Part shown: positions 45,806 to 58,126 of the stretch, piece by piece
Layout: each line of letters starts with the position of its first letter
Position numbering within the stretch: position 1 is the first letter of the stretch
Assembly (NCBI GenBank): GCA_016710765.1
Contig: JADJUJ010000016.1
Location: 62,001 to 126,000, forward strand
DNA: 64,000 nt
Direction: 5' to 3'
From: Lewinellaceae bacterium
GTDB lineage: Bacteria > Bacteroidota > Bacteroidia > Chitinophagales > Saprospiraceae
Position numbers and translations under genes: made by a program
Notes under the pieces: model-generated
Database searches by the model: none
What the model saw: only the letters and a program-made list of their open reading frames with translations
Told to the model about the DNA's origin: nothing

Positions 45806-48800
45806 ATGAAGAATTGGTACGCTTTTTTACTTTTCGTGTGCCCCCTTTTCTTACCATCTGAACACCTAAGTGCGCAAACCCTTCAAACGCTTACCTTTCA
45901 CGCCCCGGGAGAGCGAATCCCCATAACCTTGCAACCCGGCGTGAACACCGTGCAGGTAATAGACCTGGAGTTAGGTAAGTTGCACTCTTTTATTGCCGTT
46001 GGGGCATCAAAAGGGCAAAACAACACCTTTGAAACCCATTTTACAGATGTGGCCCTGGAAACCAAGGCCATCATCCTTACGCCTGCCGACCGTCCGCAAT
46101 GGCGGCGTTGTGTCGCACCCACTACGGCGGTTGAACTCAGCATCACCGTTGCAGGCGATGCTTTCCTTCCGGGGTGTCGGCCTTTTTATCGGTAAACTGC
46201 GAAGAATGTGAGCACGACAGCAGTTGGAAGGATCACTTCAATGAAAAAGTGGAACAGGTTCTGGCCAACATCAGTGTAGTACCTGGGGTAGCCGCTTCCA
46301 GTCTGGTGACCAACACTTTGATTGGCGGCGATTGTTTTGACATAGCAAATATTACCTCTACGGGCAATACCAACTCGCGGGGTACCTTCAGCAATGGCAA
46401 TACCAGTATCGGTATACCAGCAGGAGCGGAATTGTGTTCGGGCCATGTAAACATTACACCAGGGCCGAACAACTCACAGAATGCCAACAATGGATTTAAT
46501 ACCAATAGTGCGGACGACCCAGACCTTGCCACCCTCACCACTGGCAATCAGTACGATGTTTCGAAAATCGAATTTGATTTTACGCCAACAGCGAATACAG
46601 TACAATTCAACTTCGTTTTTGCATCAGAGGAGTATTGCGAATTTGTGAATACCCAGTACAACGATGTATTTGGCTTTTTCATCAGCGGGCCCGGGATTTC
46701 TGGCGTGCAGAACCTTGCAATCATTCCAAATACCACAACGCCCATTACCATAAACGACGTCAACCACTTGAGCAATACCCAATATTACGTCAACAACAAT
46801 ACCTGGAACCCTTGCCAGGGTCAACCCGTGCAGGCCATCAACGATTGCCAGTTTGATGGCTGGACGACAGTGCTTACGGCAGTGGCCAACGTGGACTCTT
46901 GTGAAACCTACCATATAAAATTGGCCATTGCCGATGTAGCAGATGCCTTGTATGCTTCCGCCGTCTTTCTGGCCGCCAACTCCTTCAATGCTGGTGGGAA
47001 CATCAAGCCGGAGTCGGTGTATCCCGCTGGACAAACCTATATTTATGAAGACTGCGGTCCGGGCGGCTTTATCCGCTTTACCCGTGTTGGAGGTGATGTT
47101 TCCCAGCCTTTCGTGGTGAATTATTCCATTTCTCCCAACAGTACCGCCACCTGGGGTGTGGATTATGCTGCTTTGCCCAACCCGATTATCATACCAGCCG
47201 GGGCTACCTATATAGACATTCCAATCACCGCGTTTCAGGATTTCATAGCAGAGGGCGATGAAACTATCATCCTGAATGTGGGTTCCTCCTGCAGTTGTTC
47301 TACCTCTGAGGTAGAATTCATCATCAAAGACAAGCCGCCATTGGAGGTTACCTTGGATGATCAGACGCTTTGCGGGGGCAGCAGTGCCACCTTAACCCCT
47401 GCGCTCAGCGGCGGTTTGTCGCCTTTTACCTATTTGTGGAATACAGGATCTACTGCCACGAGTATCACTGTCAACATGAACGGAACCAACACTTACACGG
47501 TGACCGTAACCGATAAATGTGGCACTACCTCCACCGCCACCGCTACGGTGACCTTACAGCCACAGCCCACCGCAACCTTGTCGGGCAGCGGTTTTTTCTG
47601 CGAAGGGCAGCCAGGAACCGTGAACCTGACCATTAATTTCACCGGTACGGCCCCCTGGGAACTCACCTACAATGCAGGTGGTACTACCGTTACAGAAATT
47701 TTCAATACTACCCCTGCAATGATCATGGCCACTGATCCAGGCGCCTACAACCTCATCAGCGTCACGACAGTGGCAGGTTGCCCTGGAACGGTGTCTGGTA
47801 ACGTGAACCTAACGGAATACAATGTTGACGTAAGCCTGAATCCCACCAATCCTGCCTGCAATGGACAAAGCAACGGCAGTGTGCAGGCAGTTCCTTCCGG
47901 CGGCGGAACGCCCTATACCTATATGTGGAATACTGGCGCTACTTCCGGAACACTTTCCAACCTTATGCCAGGCACCTACAACGTAACGGTATCAGATTCT
48001 CACGGCTGTACAGAGATCGCCTCCGTTGACCTCACTGAGCCGCCTCCAATAACAGCTTCAGCAACACCTACTACCAACATAGATTGTTATACACCGATTG
48101 GAAATGCTGATCTGACCCCTGAGGGCGGAACACCGGGATATACCTACAGTTGGAGCAATGGTTCCACACAGCAGGATCCAGACTTTAGCACCGGGGGCAC
48201 CTTTACCGTAACGGTAACCGATAGCCAAGGCTGCACCACCACCACTACTGTCACCATTGCGTCGAATATTACCCCGCCGGTTGCTGCTGCTAACTTTACG
48301 GGTCAAATTACCTGTACCAATACTTCGGTAACCATCAACGGAAACGGATCTTCTCAGGGACCAGAATTCACCTATGAATGGAGCGGGCCTTCGTTCATTT
48401 GTTGTGAAACTACCCTGAACCCGCAAGTGGATCAAGGGGGGACCTATACCTTGACCGTGACCAACGGCATAAACGGTTGTACCTCCACCACTTCGGTCAC
48501 CATTCCTGAGAATACCAACCCACCAGTTGCAAACATTAATCCTCCGGGGCAAATCGGTTGCAACACGCCTACGCTTACGCTAAATGGCAACGGCACCACA
48601 ACAGGCGCTGGTATTGTATACACCTGGAGCACGCTGGATGGAAATTTTACCTGCTGTACCAATACCCTCAACCCGCAGATCAACCAGGAGGGCACTTATA
48701 CCTTGTCTGTTGTAAACAACAACAACGGATGTACGGCCGAAACAAGCGTCACCATTGTTGGAAATACCATTCCTCCTGATGCCGTGGTCGCTCCTCCGGG

Positions 48801-51800
48801 AACGGTGACTTGTTATGACCCCGAAATAACCATTGACGGTACCGGCTCCTCCACTGGTTCGAATTTTACCTACCAATGGACGACCACCAATGGAATGATT
48901 ACGGGTGGGGGAAATACGCTCAACCCAACCGTTAATGATGGCGGTACCTATACTTTAGTGGTCACGAATACCGACAACAACTGTACCGCCACCGTTACCG
49001 TGGTTGTTCCGGAAAACAATACGCCACCTGTTGCCGTAGCGATGGCAATTGGTGGCATCACCTGCCAAACGCCGAATATTGTTATCAATGGCAATGGCTC
49101 CTCCACCGGCCCCAGTTTCAGTTATGAATGGACCACTTTTGATGGCAATATCATCAGTGGAGAAAACACCCTTAACCCGACAGTGAATCAGGGTGGCACC
49201 TATACCCTGGTGGTAACCAATGGCGACAACGGTTGCACCAAAACCGTCTCGGTCACCATTCCGGAGGATGCCAATATTCCGGTTGCCAATGCCGGCCCTG
49301 ATCTGGAACTCAATTGTTACAACCCGACCATACAACTCAACGGTACGGCCTCTACCGGACCTGGCATCACCATTTTATGGACAGCCAACCCCGGCAACAT
49401 CGTATCCGGCGCCAACACCCCAACACCAACGGTGAACCAGGTAGGCGTTTATACCCTGACGGTTTCGAATATTGGCAATGGCTGTGTGCAAACCGACGAA
49501 GTTGAGGTTACCCAAAATTTCAGTATTCCAACAGCGGCGATTGCACCGGCAGGCGTGTTGAATTGCTATGACCAGACCATCGACCTCGATGCCGGACCTT
49601 CTACGCAAGGCCCTGAAATTCAATTTGAATGGTATACCAACAACGGCTCCATCAGCAGTGGCGCGAATTCCGCCAACCCAACGGTAAGTGCGCCCGGAAC
49701 CTATAATCTGATCGTGACCAATACCGAAAGTGGTTGTACCGCAACAGCCTCTGTTACGGTTACCCAAAATATTACACCGCCGATTGCCAATGCGGGTCTT
49801 GGTTTTGAGTTGGACTGCCAGCATCCAGACGGCATACTAAACGGATCGGGCTCTTCACAGGGATCCAATTTTGTCTACCTCTGGGAAACATTTGATGGCA
49901 ATATTGTCAGTGGAGAAACAACCTTAACGCCACTGGTAGACGAAGCGGGCACTTATTACCTGACCGTCACCAACCTTGCCAATGGCTGTACGGCACAAAA
50001 TACAACCGTAGTAACAGTAAACCAGAACTTGCCGGTGGCCAATGCAGGGCCCATTATGGAACTAAATTGTGCTAACACCACGATCATGCTGGATGGTACT
50101 TCCTCTGTGAATACCAATGGCGTTCAAATTACCTGGGTGGCCATTTCGGGCAACATTGTTTCCGGCGCAAATACCCTGACGCCTACTGTAAATCAAACCG
50201 GCATTTACCAGCTAACGCTGGTCAACAATCAGAACGGCTGTACCTCAACGGATGAAGTTTTCGTAGACGACAACATCATTTACCCCGATGCCATCATACA
50301 AGCGCCCTCCATCATCAACTGTGCCGCTTCTTCTGTGCAAATTGATGCCAACTCATCGTCCAATGGCCCCGAATTTTATTACCAGTGGACCACACCAAAT
50401 GGCAACATCGTGTACGGTGATAATTCCCCCTATCCGGAAGTGGATCAGCCAGGCATTTATAACCTGGTGATAACCAATCAGGATAACTTCTGTACCGCTA
50501 CCGCCACCGTAACAATTGGCATTGATACGATGCCGCCCCTTGCTTTCGCAGTAGCCAACGGCCAGCTTACCTGTGAGTTTCCGCAAACCACCCTGAACGG
50601 GACCGGTTCTTCTTCGGGCTACCAATATTTCTATCAGTGGACGACTTCGGATGGCAACATTCTGGATGGGGAACTTACCTTGAGCCCTACCGTGAATTTG
50701 CCGGGAACTTACACCCTCACAGTTTATAACATAGAAACAGGCTGTGAAAATACCGCAAACGCACTCGTTACAACGGCCACCCAGTTTCCGGTGGCCAATG
50801 CCGGCCCATTGCAGACCATAACCTGCACCAATGCCCAACTGGCATTGGATGGTAGTGGGTCGTCACAAGGTGGGCAGTATGCTTATGTGTGGTCCACCCA
50901 AAATGGCAACATAGTCTCAGGTGCAAATACCCTTAATCCGGTGGTGAATATGCCTGGTCAATACGACCTTTCGATCGTCAATACGATCAACGGCTGTACG
51001 GCTACCTCCTCAGTGAATGTCAACATCAACACCGTTTTGCCAACAGCAGTGGCTGCTCCGGCAGGGTTGTTGAGTTGTACCGTGACGACGCTTACCCTGG
51101 ACGGAACAGGATCAAGCAGCGGCAACAGTAATTTTGTTTACCAGTGGACGACCGTCAATGGCAGCATTGTATCAGGTGACACTACCCTTAATCCGGTGGT
51201 GAATGCCGTGGGCAATTATACCCTCATTGTTACCAACCTGGCCAATGGCTGTACCGCTTCAGCGCTCACCAACGTAGCAGCAGACGCCAGCTTGCCTGTG
51301 GCTACCGCCGGGCCCTCCGACACCCTGAATTGCTATGTAAGCCAACTTGCGCTGAATGGCATTGGTTCCAGTCAGGGCCCTGAATTCACCTATCAGTGGT
51401 CCGGGCCAGGGATCGTCAGTGGCGGCAATACACTAACGCCTACTGTAAATGCTTCCGGCGCCTACGCGCTGCTGGTCAGCAATACTTCCAATGGCTGCAC
51501 TGCCAATGGCGTTGTACAAATCATTGCCAATACCACACCGCCAATAGCGGAGGCCGGACCAACAGCAATCATCAATTGTTTCAACCCGACGCTTAGTTTG
51601 AGCGGCGTAGGTTCCAGCACAGGACCGGTATACACGTACAATTGGACGACGCCGAACGGCAACATCATTTCAGGCGCCAACACCCTCAGCCCAACGATTG
51701 ATCAACCCGGTGATTACAGCCTTTTGGTGACCAACCTCAACAATGGTTGTATCAATTCGGATGCTGTCAGCATCAATATTGATGTCGCAGCGCCACAGGC

Positions 51801-54800
51801 GGAAGCCGGCCCCGATGGACTTATTACTTGCACAAATGCAACGGTCACCTTAAGTGGAACGGCCAGCCAGGGTGGTATATTTAGTTACCTCTGGACCACG
51901 GTTAACGGAAACATCGCTTCCGGGGATTCTACCCTCAACCCGATTGTGGATGCCCAGGCACCTACACCCTGTTGGTCACCAACAACCAAAATGGTTGTAC
52001 CAGTGTGGATGTGGTTACCGTGGCAAAAGATGCCAATGTGCCAAATGCCGTTGCAACAGTACCGGGCGAACTCAATTGCATCACCAGTCAGCTCAGTTTG
52101 AACGGCAATGGATCGACCCAGGGCGGCGGCATCTCTTACCAGTGGACTACCCTGAACGGCAATATTGTGTCGGGCGCCAATACGCTCAACCCTGTGGTGA
52201 ATCAGGCCGGACAATACACGCTGGTGGTGACCAATGCCAACAACAATTGTACGGCCCAGTTCTCTGCAAACGTAGTATTGAATGTAACACCTCCAATTGC
52301 TAACTCAGGTGCTCCCGGCGTGATTTCGTGTCAGACGCCTGTTATCACCCTGAATGGAGCGGCTTCCAGCCAAGGTGCAACCTTCACATACCAATGGACA
52401 ACCGTAAACGGAAATATCCTTTCGGGCGCAACAACACTCAGTCCAACCGTTGACAAGGCCGGTTTTTACAAACTGGTAGTGACCAACACCCAAAATGGTT
52501 GCACAGCCTCCTCTCAGGTACAAGTGCTTCAGGACCAGAATACACCTGTTGCCAGTGCTGGACCAACAAAAGAACTCACCTGTAATGTTACCAGCCTGTC
52601 GCTGAATGGCAATGCCTCCAGTACCGGGGTTAATTTCACCTATCAATGGACTACGGTGGATGGCAACATAGTTTCTGGCGCGAATAGCCTGGCTCCAGTT
52701 GTGGATGCTCCGGGGACTTATAGTTTGCTGGTGCACAACACCTTAAATGGTTGCGATGCGGTATCAACCGTTGTGGTAACCCAGGATGTTCTTCCACCCG
52801 TGATTGTGGTAGCGCCACCTGCTATTTTAAATTGCCAGCTCACTGAATTCAATCTGGATGCCACAGGCGGCAGCACGGGTGCTGTGTTTAATTATGCCTG
52901 GACCACCCTGGGTGGAAACATTCAGCAAGGGGCTAACACCCAAACGCCGATGGTAGATCAACCGGGCACTTACAGCGTGCTGGTTACGAATACCTATTCG
53001 GGTTGTACGGCTACACTGGACATTCCCGTCGTGCAGGACATCAACTATCCAATTGCTGCCGCCGGGCCAACGGACGTATTGAACTGCACCCACCAGAGTT
53101 CTTTGCTTCAGGGTTCGGTGAACAATACAGGGCCAACTTATTCCTTGCTTTGGACCACCAGCAATGGTAACCTGGTATCTGGTATCAATACGCTTAACCC
53201 GGCAGTGGATCAGCCTGGCGATTACCTTTTGACGGTGACAAATCTGGTAAACCAGTGCACCGCTTCGGCCAGCGTGACGATCACACAGGACATTCAGCTC
53301 CCAGTGGTTGCCATTGCCAATGCGCCTACAATAACTTGCACTTACCCAAGCGTTTCGCTTAATGGTGCAGGCAGCAGCAATGGCGCAGGCTTTATTTACC
53401 AGTGGAGTACGCTTGACGGTGTAATTGTAAACGGGGCAAATGCCCTAACTCCGAGTGTTAGCGCCCCGGGCACTTACGAACTGTTGGTGACCAATACCAA
53501 TAACAATTGCACCAATTCGGCAACGGTTTTGGTTCCAATTGATGTTACCCCACCAACCGTAAATGCAGGTCCAGCGGCTACCCTCACTTGTACAGTAACC
53601 ACGCTGAGTCTGAACGGCGCTGGCAGCAGTCAGGGACCACAATTTGTATACGACTGGACCACCACCAACGGTCAGATTATCACCGGGGCCAACACCCTGA
53701 ATCCGCTCATTGGGGATCCGGGAAGTTATACGCTGTTGGTTACCAATACCATTAACGGTTGTACCCAAAGTGCCTCGGTTAATATTGCAGAAGATGTTGT
53801 GTTGCCCCTCGCGGCAGCGGCAACACCTGGGGAATTGACCTGTACGCAAACCAGCCTTTTGCTCAATGGCTTGGGCAGTAGCGTGGGTGCTTTGTATTCC
53901 TACGATTGGACGGGGCCACTGGTAATTGCTGGCGGTACTAGTTTGGCACCAAGTGTCGGTAGCCCTGGTAATTATCAGATATTGGTTACCAACACCAGCA
54001 CCGGATGCACCCAAACTGCTGATGTACTGGTTGCCCAAAATATCACAACACCTGCTGTCAATGCAGGTGCCGATGATCTGCTTACCTGCACCATTACCCA
54101 GCTGAGTCTATCCGCAACGGCCAGTGGTGGCGCCAGTGGTGTATCCTACAGTTGGATTGCCTCCAATGGTGGAAACATCATTGCGGGCGCCAATTCCGCA
54201 GCGCCATTAATCAACGCCGGTGGAACCTATACGCTGGTGGTGACGGATCTGTACAATGGCTGTACGGCAAGTGATGCCGTGATGGTGAATACGGATGTTG
54301 TTTTACCTGTGCCGATCATAGCATCCCCGAATTTGCTTACTTGTGCCGCCCAGACCGTCGACTTGAACGCTAATGCGAGCAACCAGGGGGCAGTGTTTTC
54401 TTATTCCTGGTCGGGTCCCGGCCTGCTGAGTGGCACTACTACGCTAACGCCGACGGTCAATGCTCCGGGTACCTATGCCTTGCTGATTACCAACAATTCC
54501 AACGGATGCACCGCAACGGCCCAAACTGTCGTGCCACAAAACATAGCCTTGCCTGCAGCAGAGGCGGGGCCTGGGTTTGAGCTAACCTGCACGGTTGATC
54601 AAGGAATCCTTAATGGCGCTGGAACGGCTACTGGTCCGGAATTCAGTTATGCCTGGAGTACGGGAAATGGAAACATCATTTCCGGAAACAACACGCTGCT
54701 GCCACTCGTCGATGCACCTGGAAACTATACCCTTGTGGTTACCAATACGGCCACGGGTTGTCTGGCCAGCGATCAGGTACAGGTTACCGAAAACACCAAT

Positions 54801-55586
54801 GTGCCCGTTGGCATTACACTGGAAACCGACCCGCCGGCTTGTGGTGGGCAATTGGGCTCCATTCAGTTTGAAGCGGTTCAGGGCGGTGTTGGTCCTTACC
54901 TGTACTCCATTGATGGCGGCAACGCTTTTCTGTCGCTGAGTGACTTCAGCGACCTCAGTCCGGGCAATTACCAATTGGTCGTGCAGGATGTCAATGGGTG
55001 TGAATTTGAACAGGCGTTGAATTTCCCGGTGCCAGTGGAGCCAGCCATTAACATTAACCCCGAGATCAACCTTTCTTTTGGGGAGTCAGGGAAACTTACG
55101 GCCCTGATCAACATTCCACTCAACCAGGTGGATACCATAATTTGGTCGCCCATGGAGGGTATAACGCTCACCAACAAGCCCAATGAAGTACTGGTGATGC
55201 CGTTTAAAACGACCCAATACGAGGTTATCCTGATCAACAAGGACGGTTGTGAAGATCGCGCGACCATTATCGTCAGGGTTGATGATCCTGCGATCTGGGC
55301 GCCCAACGTCATCAATCCATTCAAACAGGATGGGAAAAACGACTTTTTCTGTTTGTTTGCACGGGATAACACGGTTAAGGTGATCAATACCCTTCGGATT
55401 TACGACCGATGGGGGAACCATGTTTTCCAGGCCGATGGCATACAGCCCAATGTGCCGCAATTGGGCTGGAACGGCACCTTCAGGGGGCAAGCCATGAACC
55501 CTGCAGTATTTGTTTGGTGGGCTGAAGTTGAGCTGGTAAATGGTCAAAAAATACTCTTGAAAGGCGATGTGACCATTGTCGATTAA
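45806..55586 (+). CDS. giant secreted repeat protein: choice-of-anchor-L, Calx-beta-like, SprB-like, 26 PKD/Ig-like repeats, CHU_C sorting domain (two frameshifts)
   Basis: About 3260 residues after correction. A signal peptide (MKNWYAFLLFVCPLFLPSEHLSAQ, ending at 24) precedes a choice-of-anchor L domain (about 170-310, NTLIGGDCFDIANITS, FASEEYCEFVNTQYND), a Calx-beta-like stretch (about 420-510), Ig and SprB-like modules (to about 820), 26 Ig/PKD-like repeats of about 84 residues, another SprB-like unit and the gliding-motility C-terminal domain (WAPNVINPFKQDGKNDFFCL, YDRWGNHVFQADG). It is exported by the type IX system and probably an adhesin or matrix protein. Frame is lost at G4 46171-46174 and at C3 51953-51955, each one base short. 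Each repeat has two conserved Cys that could pair. Confidence 0.9.
48271..54804 (+). repeat. 26 tandem PKD/Ig-like coding repeats (about 251 bases each)
   Basis: Each unit starts with PPVANAG-like residues then a Cys (for example VLNC or LITC), goes on LNGTGSSQGPEFTYQW, TTxxGNIVSGANTLNPTV, GTYTLxVTN and ends NGCTA. The spacing of about 84 residues is nearly constant from unit to unit while the DNA has diverged, so the array is old but selected for shape. It is part of the giant secreted protein. Confidence 0.9.
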
Positions 55587-55618
55587 TCCAAACCATTACT
55601 AAACTCGGAATCTTGCCT

Positions 55619-55657
55619 GGCGGATGCACATTCTTAGAATCGTGCATCCGCCTTTTT
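55619..55657 (+). terminator. intrinsic terminator after giant gene
   Basis: Eleven-base stem GGCGGATGCAC/GTGCATCCGCC with a twelve-base loop followed by TTTTTATT, 32 bases after the stop codon. Confidence 0.88.
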
Positions 55658-55669
55658 ATTGGAATTGGT

Positions 55670-55677
55670 TACCTTTG
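55670..55677 (+). promoter_or_regulatory. Bacteroidota -7 box (TACCTTTG)
   Basis: TACCTTTG, 31 bases before the start of the TerB-like gene and just after the giant gene's terminator, so this gene has its own promoter. Confidence 0.45.
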
Positions 55678-55708
55678 CGCTCCATTCATTTTTACACTTG
55701 AATAACCT

Positions 55709-56215
55709 ATGTGGACCATGTTAGAAGGTTTTGAACATCTCTCTTCCCAGGAACTTGACGCGCTGATGGAAGCCCCTGTTTTAATCACCGTGTTAATTGG
55801 CGCAGCCGATGGCAATTTGGATCGCGATGAGCGCCATTGGTCGGACCGTCTGGTGCAGGTGAAAACCTATTCAAAACCACAATACGTTACGGCGTATTAT
55901 AAGGTGGTGGCTGAAAATTTTCTTCAAAAAGTGGATCAGGCGATTGCTGCCTTGCCAGAAGGTGTTGAGGAACGCAGTGCCTTAATCAAATCCAAACTGG
56001 AGGCCTTAAACCCTGTTTTAGCCAAATTGGAAGGCCATCTGGGCGCTACTTTGTACAAAAGCTATGTGGGATTGGCTGCTGAAACCGCCAAGGCTTCCGG
56101 TGGTGTTTTCCGGATTGGCGCTATTTCCGCTGCCGAATACCAGTGGATTGAGCTTCCCATGCTGACGCCCATTGAGATGCCAGTGGGCGATGCCGATACT
56201 GAGGAGGAAGATTAA
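55709..56215 (+). CDS. TerB-like small helical protein
   Basis: Acidic protein of 168 residues. The N-terminal part contains LMEAPVLITVLIGAADGNLDRDE, which resembles the TerB tellurite-resistance fold (a helix ending ADGxLDxxE). The remaining helices (HWSDRLVQVKTYSKPQYVTA, KVDQAIAALPEGVEERSAL) fit an all-helical bundle, and the tail is acidic (GDADTEEED). TerB-like domains appear in varied stress and membrane proteins; the function here is unknown. Confidence 0.6.
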   Translation: MWTMLEGFEHLSSQELDALMEAPVLITVLIGAADGNLDRDERHWSDRLVQVKTYSKPQYVTAYYKVVAENFLQKVDQAIAALPEGVEERSALIKSKLEALNPVLAKLEGHLGATLYKSYVGLAAETAKASGGVFRIGAISAAEYQWIELPMLTPIEMPVGDADTEEED

Positions 56216-56225
56216 GCCGAAAGGG

Positions 56226-56263
56226 CTTTAGCCAAAAGTCTACAGTCTGTGGCTAAAGTCCTT
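56226..56263. terminator. shared hairpin between TerB-like gene and folP
   Basis: Nine-base stem CTTTAGCCA/TGGCTAAAG with a fifteen-base loop, followed by TCCTTTTT on the plus strand. It overlaps the end of the leftward folP gene, so it mainly ends the rightward transcript. Confidence 0.6.
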
Positions 56264-57089
56264 TTTCCAAGGCCTTCCACAAACGGATGGTTTCCATCGC
56301 TTCCCGAACATCATGAACCCTTAATATACGCGCTCCGCGTTCCAGCGCTGCCATGTGCAGTGCGGTGGTGCCGTTAAGGGCTTCTGCGGGTGAAATATCG
56401 AGCAAGCGGCAGATCATGGATTTTCGGGAAAGGCCAGCCAAAACAGGGCATTCCAACACTTTTTCAAATACCGCCAGATTGCGCAGTAAGGCGTAATTCT
56501 GTTCCAGGGTTTTGCCAAAGCCAAAGCCTGGGTCTACGACGATGTCGTGGATACCCTTTGCCTTTAGTTGGGCAACTTGGGTGATGAGGTAATCCAGCAC
56601 CTCGGTCACCACATCGGTATATTCGGGGTTGCGCTGCATGGTTTGCGGCGTGCCCTGCATGTGCATCAGCACATAAGCGCCGCCAAACTTCCCGGGTACA
56701 TCCCACAATTCAGGGTCGAGTTTTCCTGCGGAAACATCGTTGAGGATGTGCGCGCCGGCATCAAAAGCCTCACGCGCTACTGCAGCCCTCCAGGTATCTA
56801 CCGATAACATTACCGCCGGAAACTCCTGCTGCAGGGCCGTCACTATTGGTACAACCCGCTGGCGTTCCTCCTCAAATGACACGTTGGCTGCTCCGGGCCG
56901 GGTTGATGCGCCACCGATATCCAATATCGCGGCACCATCATTAAGCATTTTCTCGGCCTGCCGCAGTGCCTGTTCGACAGTACTGACCCGGCTGCCGGCG
57001 TGGAAGGAGTCGGGAGTTGTATTGATGATGCCCATGATTTTGGGCTCCGTAAGATCGAGGAGTTGTCCCCTGCAGTTAAGGGTGTGCAT
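56253..57089 (-). CDS. folP: dihydropteroate synthase
   Basis: Joins 7,8-dihydropterin pyrophosphate and p-aminobenzoate in folate synthesis; 278 residues. Motifs include IMGIINTTPDSFHAGSR, the pterin site ILDIGGASTRPGA, LSVDTWRAAVAREA, ILNDVSAGK, DIVVDPGFGFGKT and GLSRKSMI. The family's LHMQG step is seen as YVLMHMQGTPQTM. Eleven bases separate it from the dihaem cytochrome gene upstream, so it ends the metH-led leftward cluster, which gives two folate-linked genes in one transcript. Confidence 0.96.
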   Translation of the reverse strand: MHTLNCRGQLLDLTEPKIMGIINTTPDSFHAGSRVSTVEQALRQAEKMLNDGAAILDIGGASTRPGAANVSFEEERQRVVPIVTALQQEFPAVMLSVDTWRAAVAREAFDAGAHILNDVSAGKLDPELWDVPGKFGGAYVLMHMQGTPQTMQRNPEYTDVVTEVLDYLITQVAQLKAKGIHDIVVDPGFGFGKTLEQNYALLRNLAVFEKVLECPVLAGLSRKSMICRLLDISPAEALNGTTALHMAALERGARILRVHDVREAMETIRLWKALEKGL

Positions 57090-57100
57090 GGCTTGCGCGT

Positions 57101-58117
57101 TTATTTTTTACCCATATCGCGAATCCAGGCGCTGATCAGGGCTATTCCTTCCCGGTGGGCCAGTTGCCGGCCAATCTCGGGCATCCGGATGCCGGTATCG
57201 TCGCTTTCCATCCGAAACAACAAAATGGATTCCTGTGGTTTGCCGGGATAGATGCCATATTTGCGTTTTCCAGCACCCCTGCCTGCGGCCACCGGTGGTT
57301 TGAATATGCCGAGGTGTTCCGGGCTCACTTCCGGGCTGTTTAAAAACAAGCCCGAGGTATTGGCCGGCCCGTTGGGGTTGTGGCAATGGGCGCAGTTGGC
57401 ATCCAGGTAGGCGCGTGCAGCAGCATCCCGGTTGGGATCGTCCATGGTGGCCAGTTGCGGCGCATTTTTTGCATCAAAATCGGCAGGGAGCTCCAGTAAG
57501 CCCGCTTGTTGCCATTGTTCCAGTTGTCCTTCGTGGTTGAGTTGCCGGGCGCTCACCCCGATGGGCGCAAAACTTCCATCGTAAGAATGGCAGCCCTTAC
57601 ATTGGTTGAGGTTGGGGGCAACATAAGCCAGGTCTATGTTTTTTCCCCGATCGTCGGTCCATTGAACGGGTAGGGTAGCGCCTGCAATTTCCATGACGGC
57701 TTCTGCCTGTTCTTCATCCCAGAGGTATTCCAGTGCCTTCCAACCTTGTTTTTCCCGCATTAAAAGGCGCGTTTCCAGGATTTTCCGGCCAAGTTCAGGG
57801 TTGCGTTTGTCGTGGTAATAAAAGAAGTTTTTGATCAACACGGCGCCCACCGGAAAATCAAAGGCACCCTTGGGGTCATACTGCATCTTTGTTCCTTCCG
57901 GAAGATAGATGAAACGCTGCTTTTCAGCATAGTCGGAGAAAAGGGGCATGTTGACGGTATAGGGGACGACCCCTTTCGCGGGCGTCAAATCTGCCAGTTT
58001 CCCCTGGAAAAAGCCATAGTCCGACAAGCGAAGTAGAGGGCCTGTCGGCGCTTTCTCAATTGTGCTAAACGACAAAAGGGCAAGCAGCAGCAAAAGGCCG
58101 GTGCAAATTTTTACCAT
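57101..58117 (-). CDS. dihaem c-type cytochrome-like protein of the SO_2930/HNE_0200 family
   Basis: Exported protein of 338 residues with a signal segment and two CxxCH haem motifs, Cys173-Lys-Gly-Cys176-His177 in NQCKGCHSYDG and Cys242-Ala-His-Cys245-His246 in DANCAHCHNPNG. The N-terminus LLRLSDYGFFQGKLADLTPAKGV and VPYTVNMPLFSDYAEKQRFIYLP match a family known as TIGR03806, usually encoded next to a beta-helix protein (TIGR03805), as here. Final segment SILLFRMESDDTGIRMPEIGRQ is shared with that family. The function is unknown; exported redox role is inference. The ATG at 58117 is preferred to the TTG at 58123. Confidence 0.88.
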   Translation of the reverse strand: MVKICTGLLLLLALLSFSTIEKAPTGPLLRLSDYGFFQGKLADLTPAKGVVPYTVNMPLFSDYAEKQRFIYLPEGTKMQYDPKGAFDFPVGAVLIKNFFYYHDKRNPELGRKILETRLLMREKQGWKALEYLWDEEQAEAVMEIAGATLPVQWTDDRGKNIDLAYVAPNLNQCKGCHSYDGSFAPIGVSARQLNHEGQLEQWQQAGLLELPADFDAKNAPQLATMDDPNRDAAARAYLDANCAHCHNPNGPANTSGLFLNSPEVSPEHLGIFKPPVAAGRGAGKRKYGIYPGKPQESILLFRMESDDTGIRMPEIGRQLAHREGIALISAWIRDMGKK

Positions 58118-58126
58118 GACCAATTA

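Noticed and set aside
11386..51955. Programmed ribosomal frameshifting
   Set aside because: The sites differ in sequence, direction and gene class and lack slippery heptamers with downstream structure, so random indels are more likely.
46233..54974. Many antisense reading frames over the giant repeat gene
   Set aside because: They repeat with the same period as the sense repeats and have no family resemblance; they are shadows of a biased repeat.
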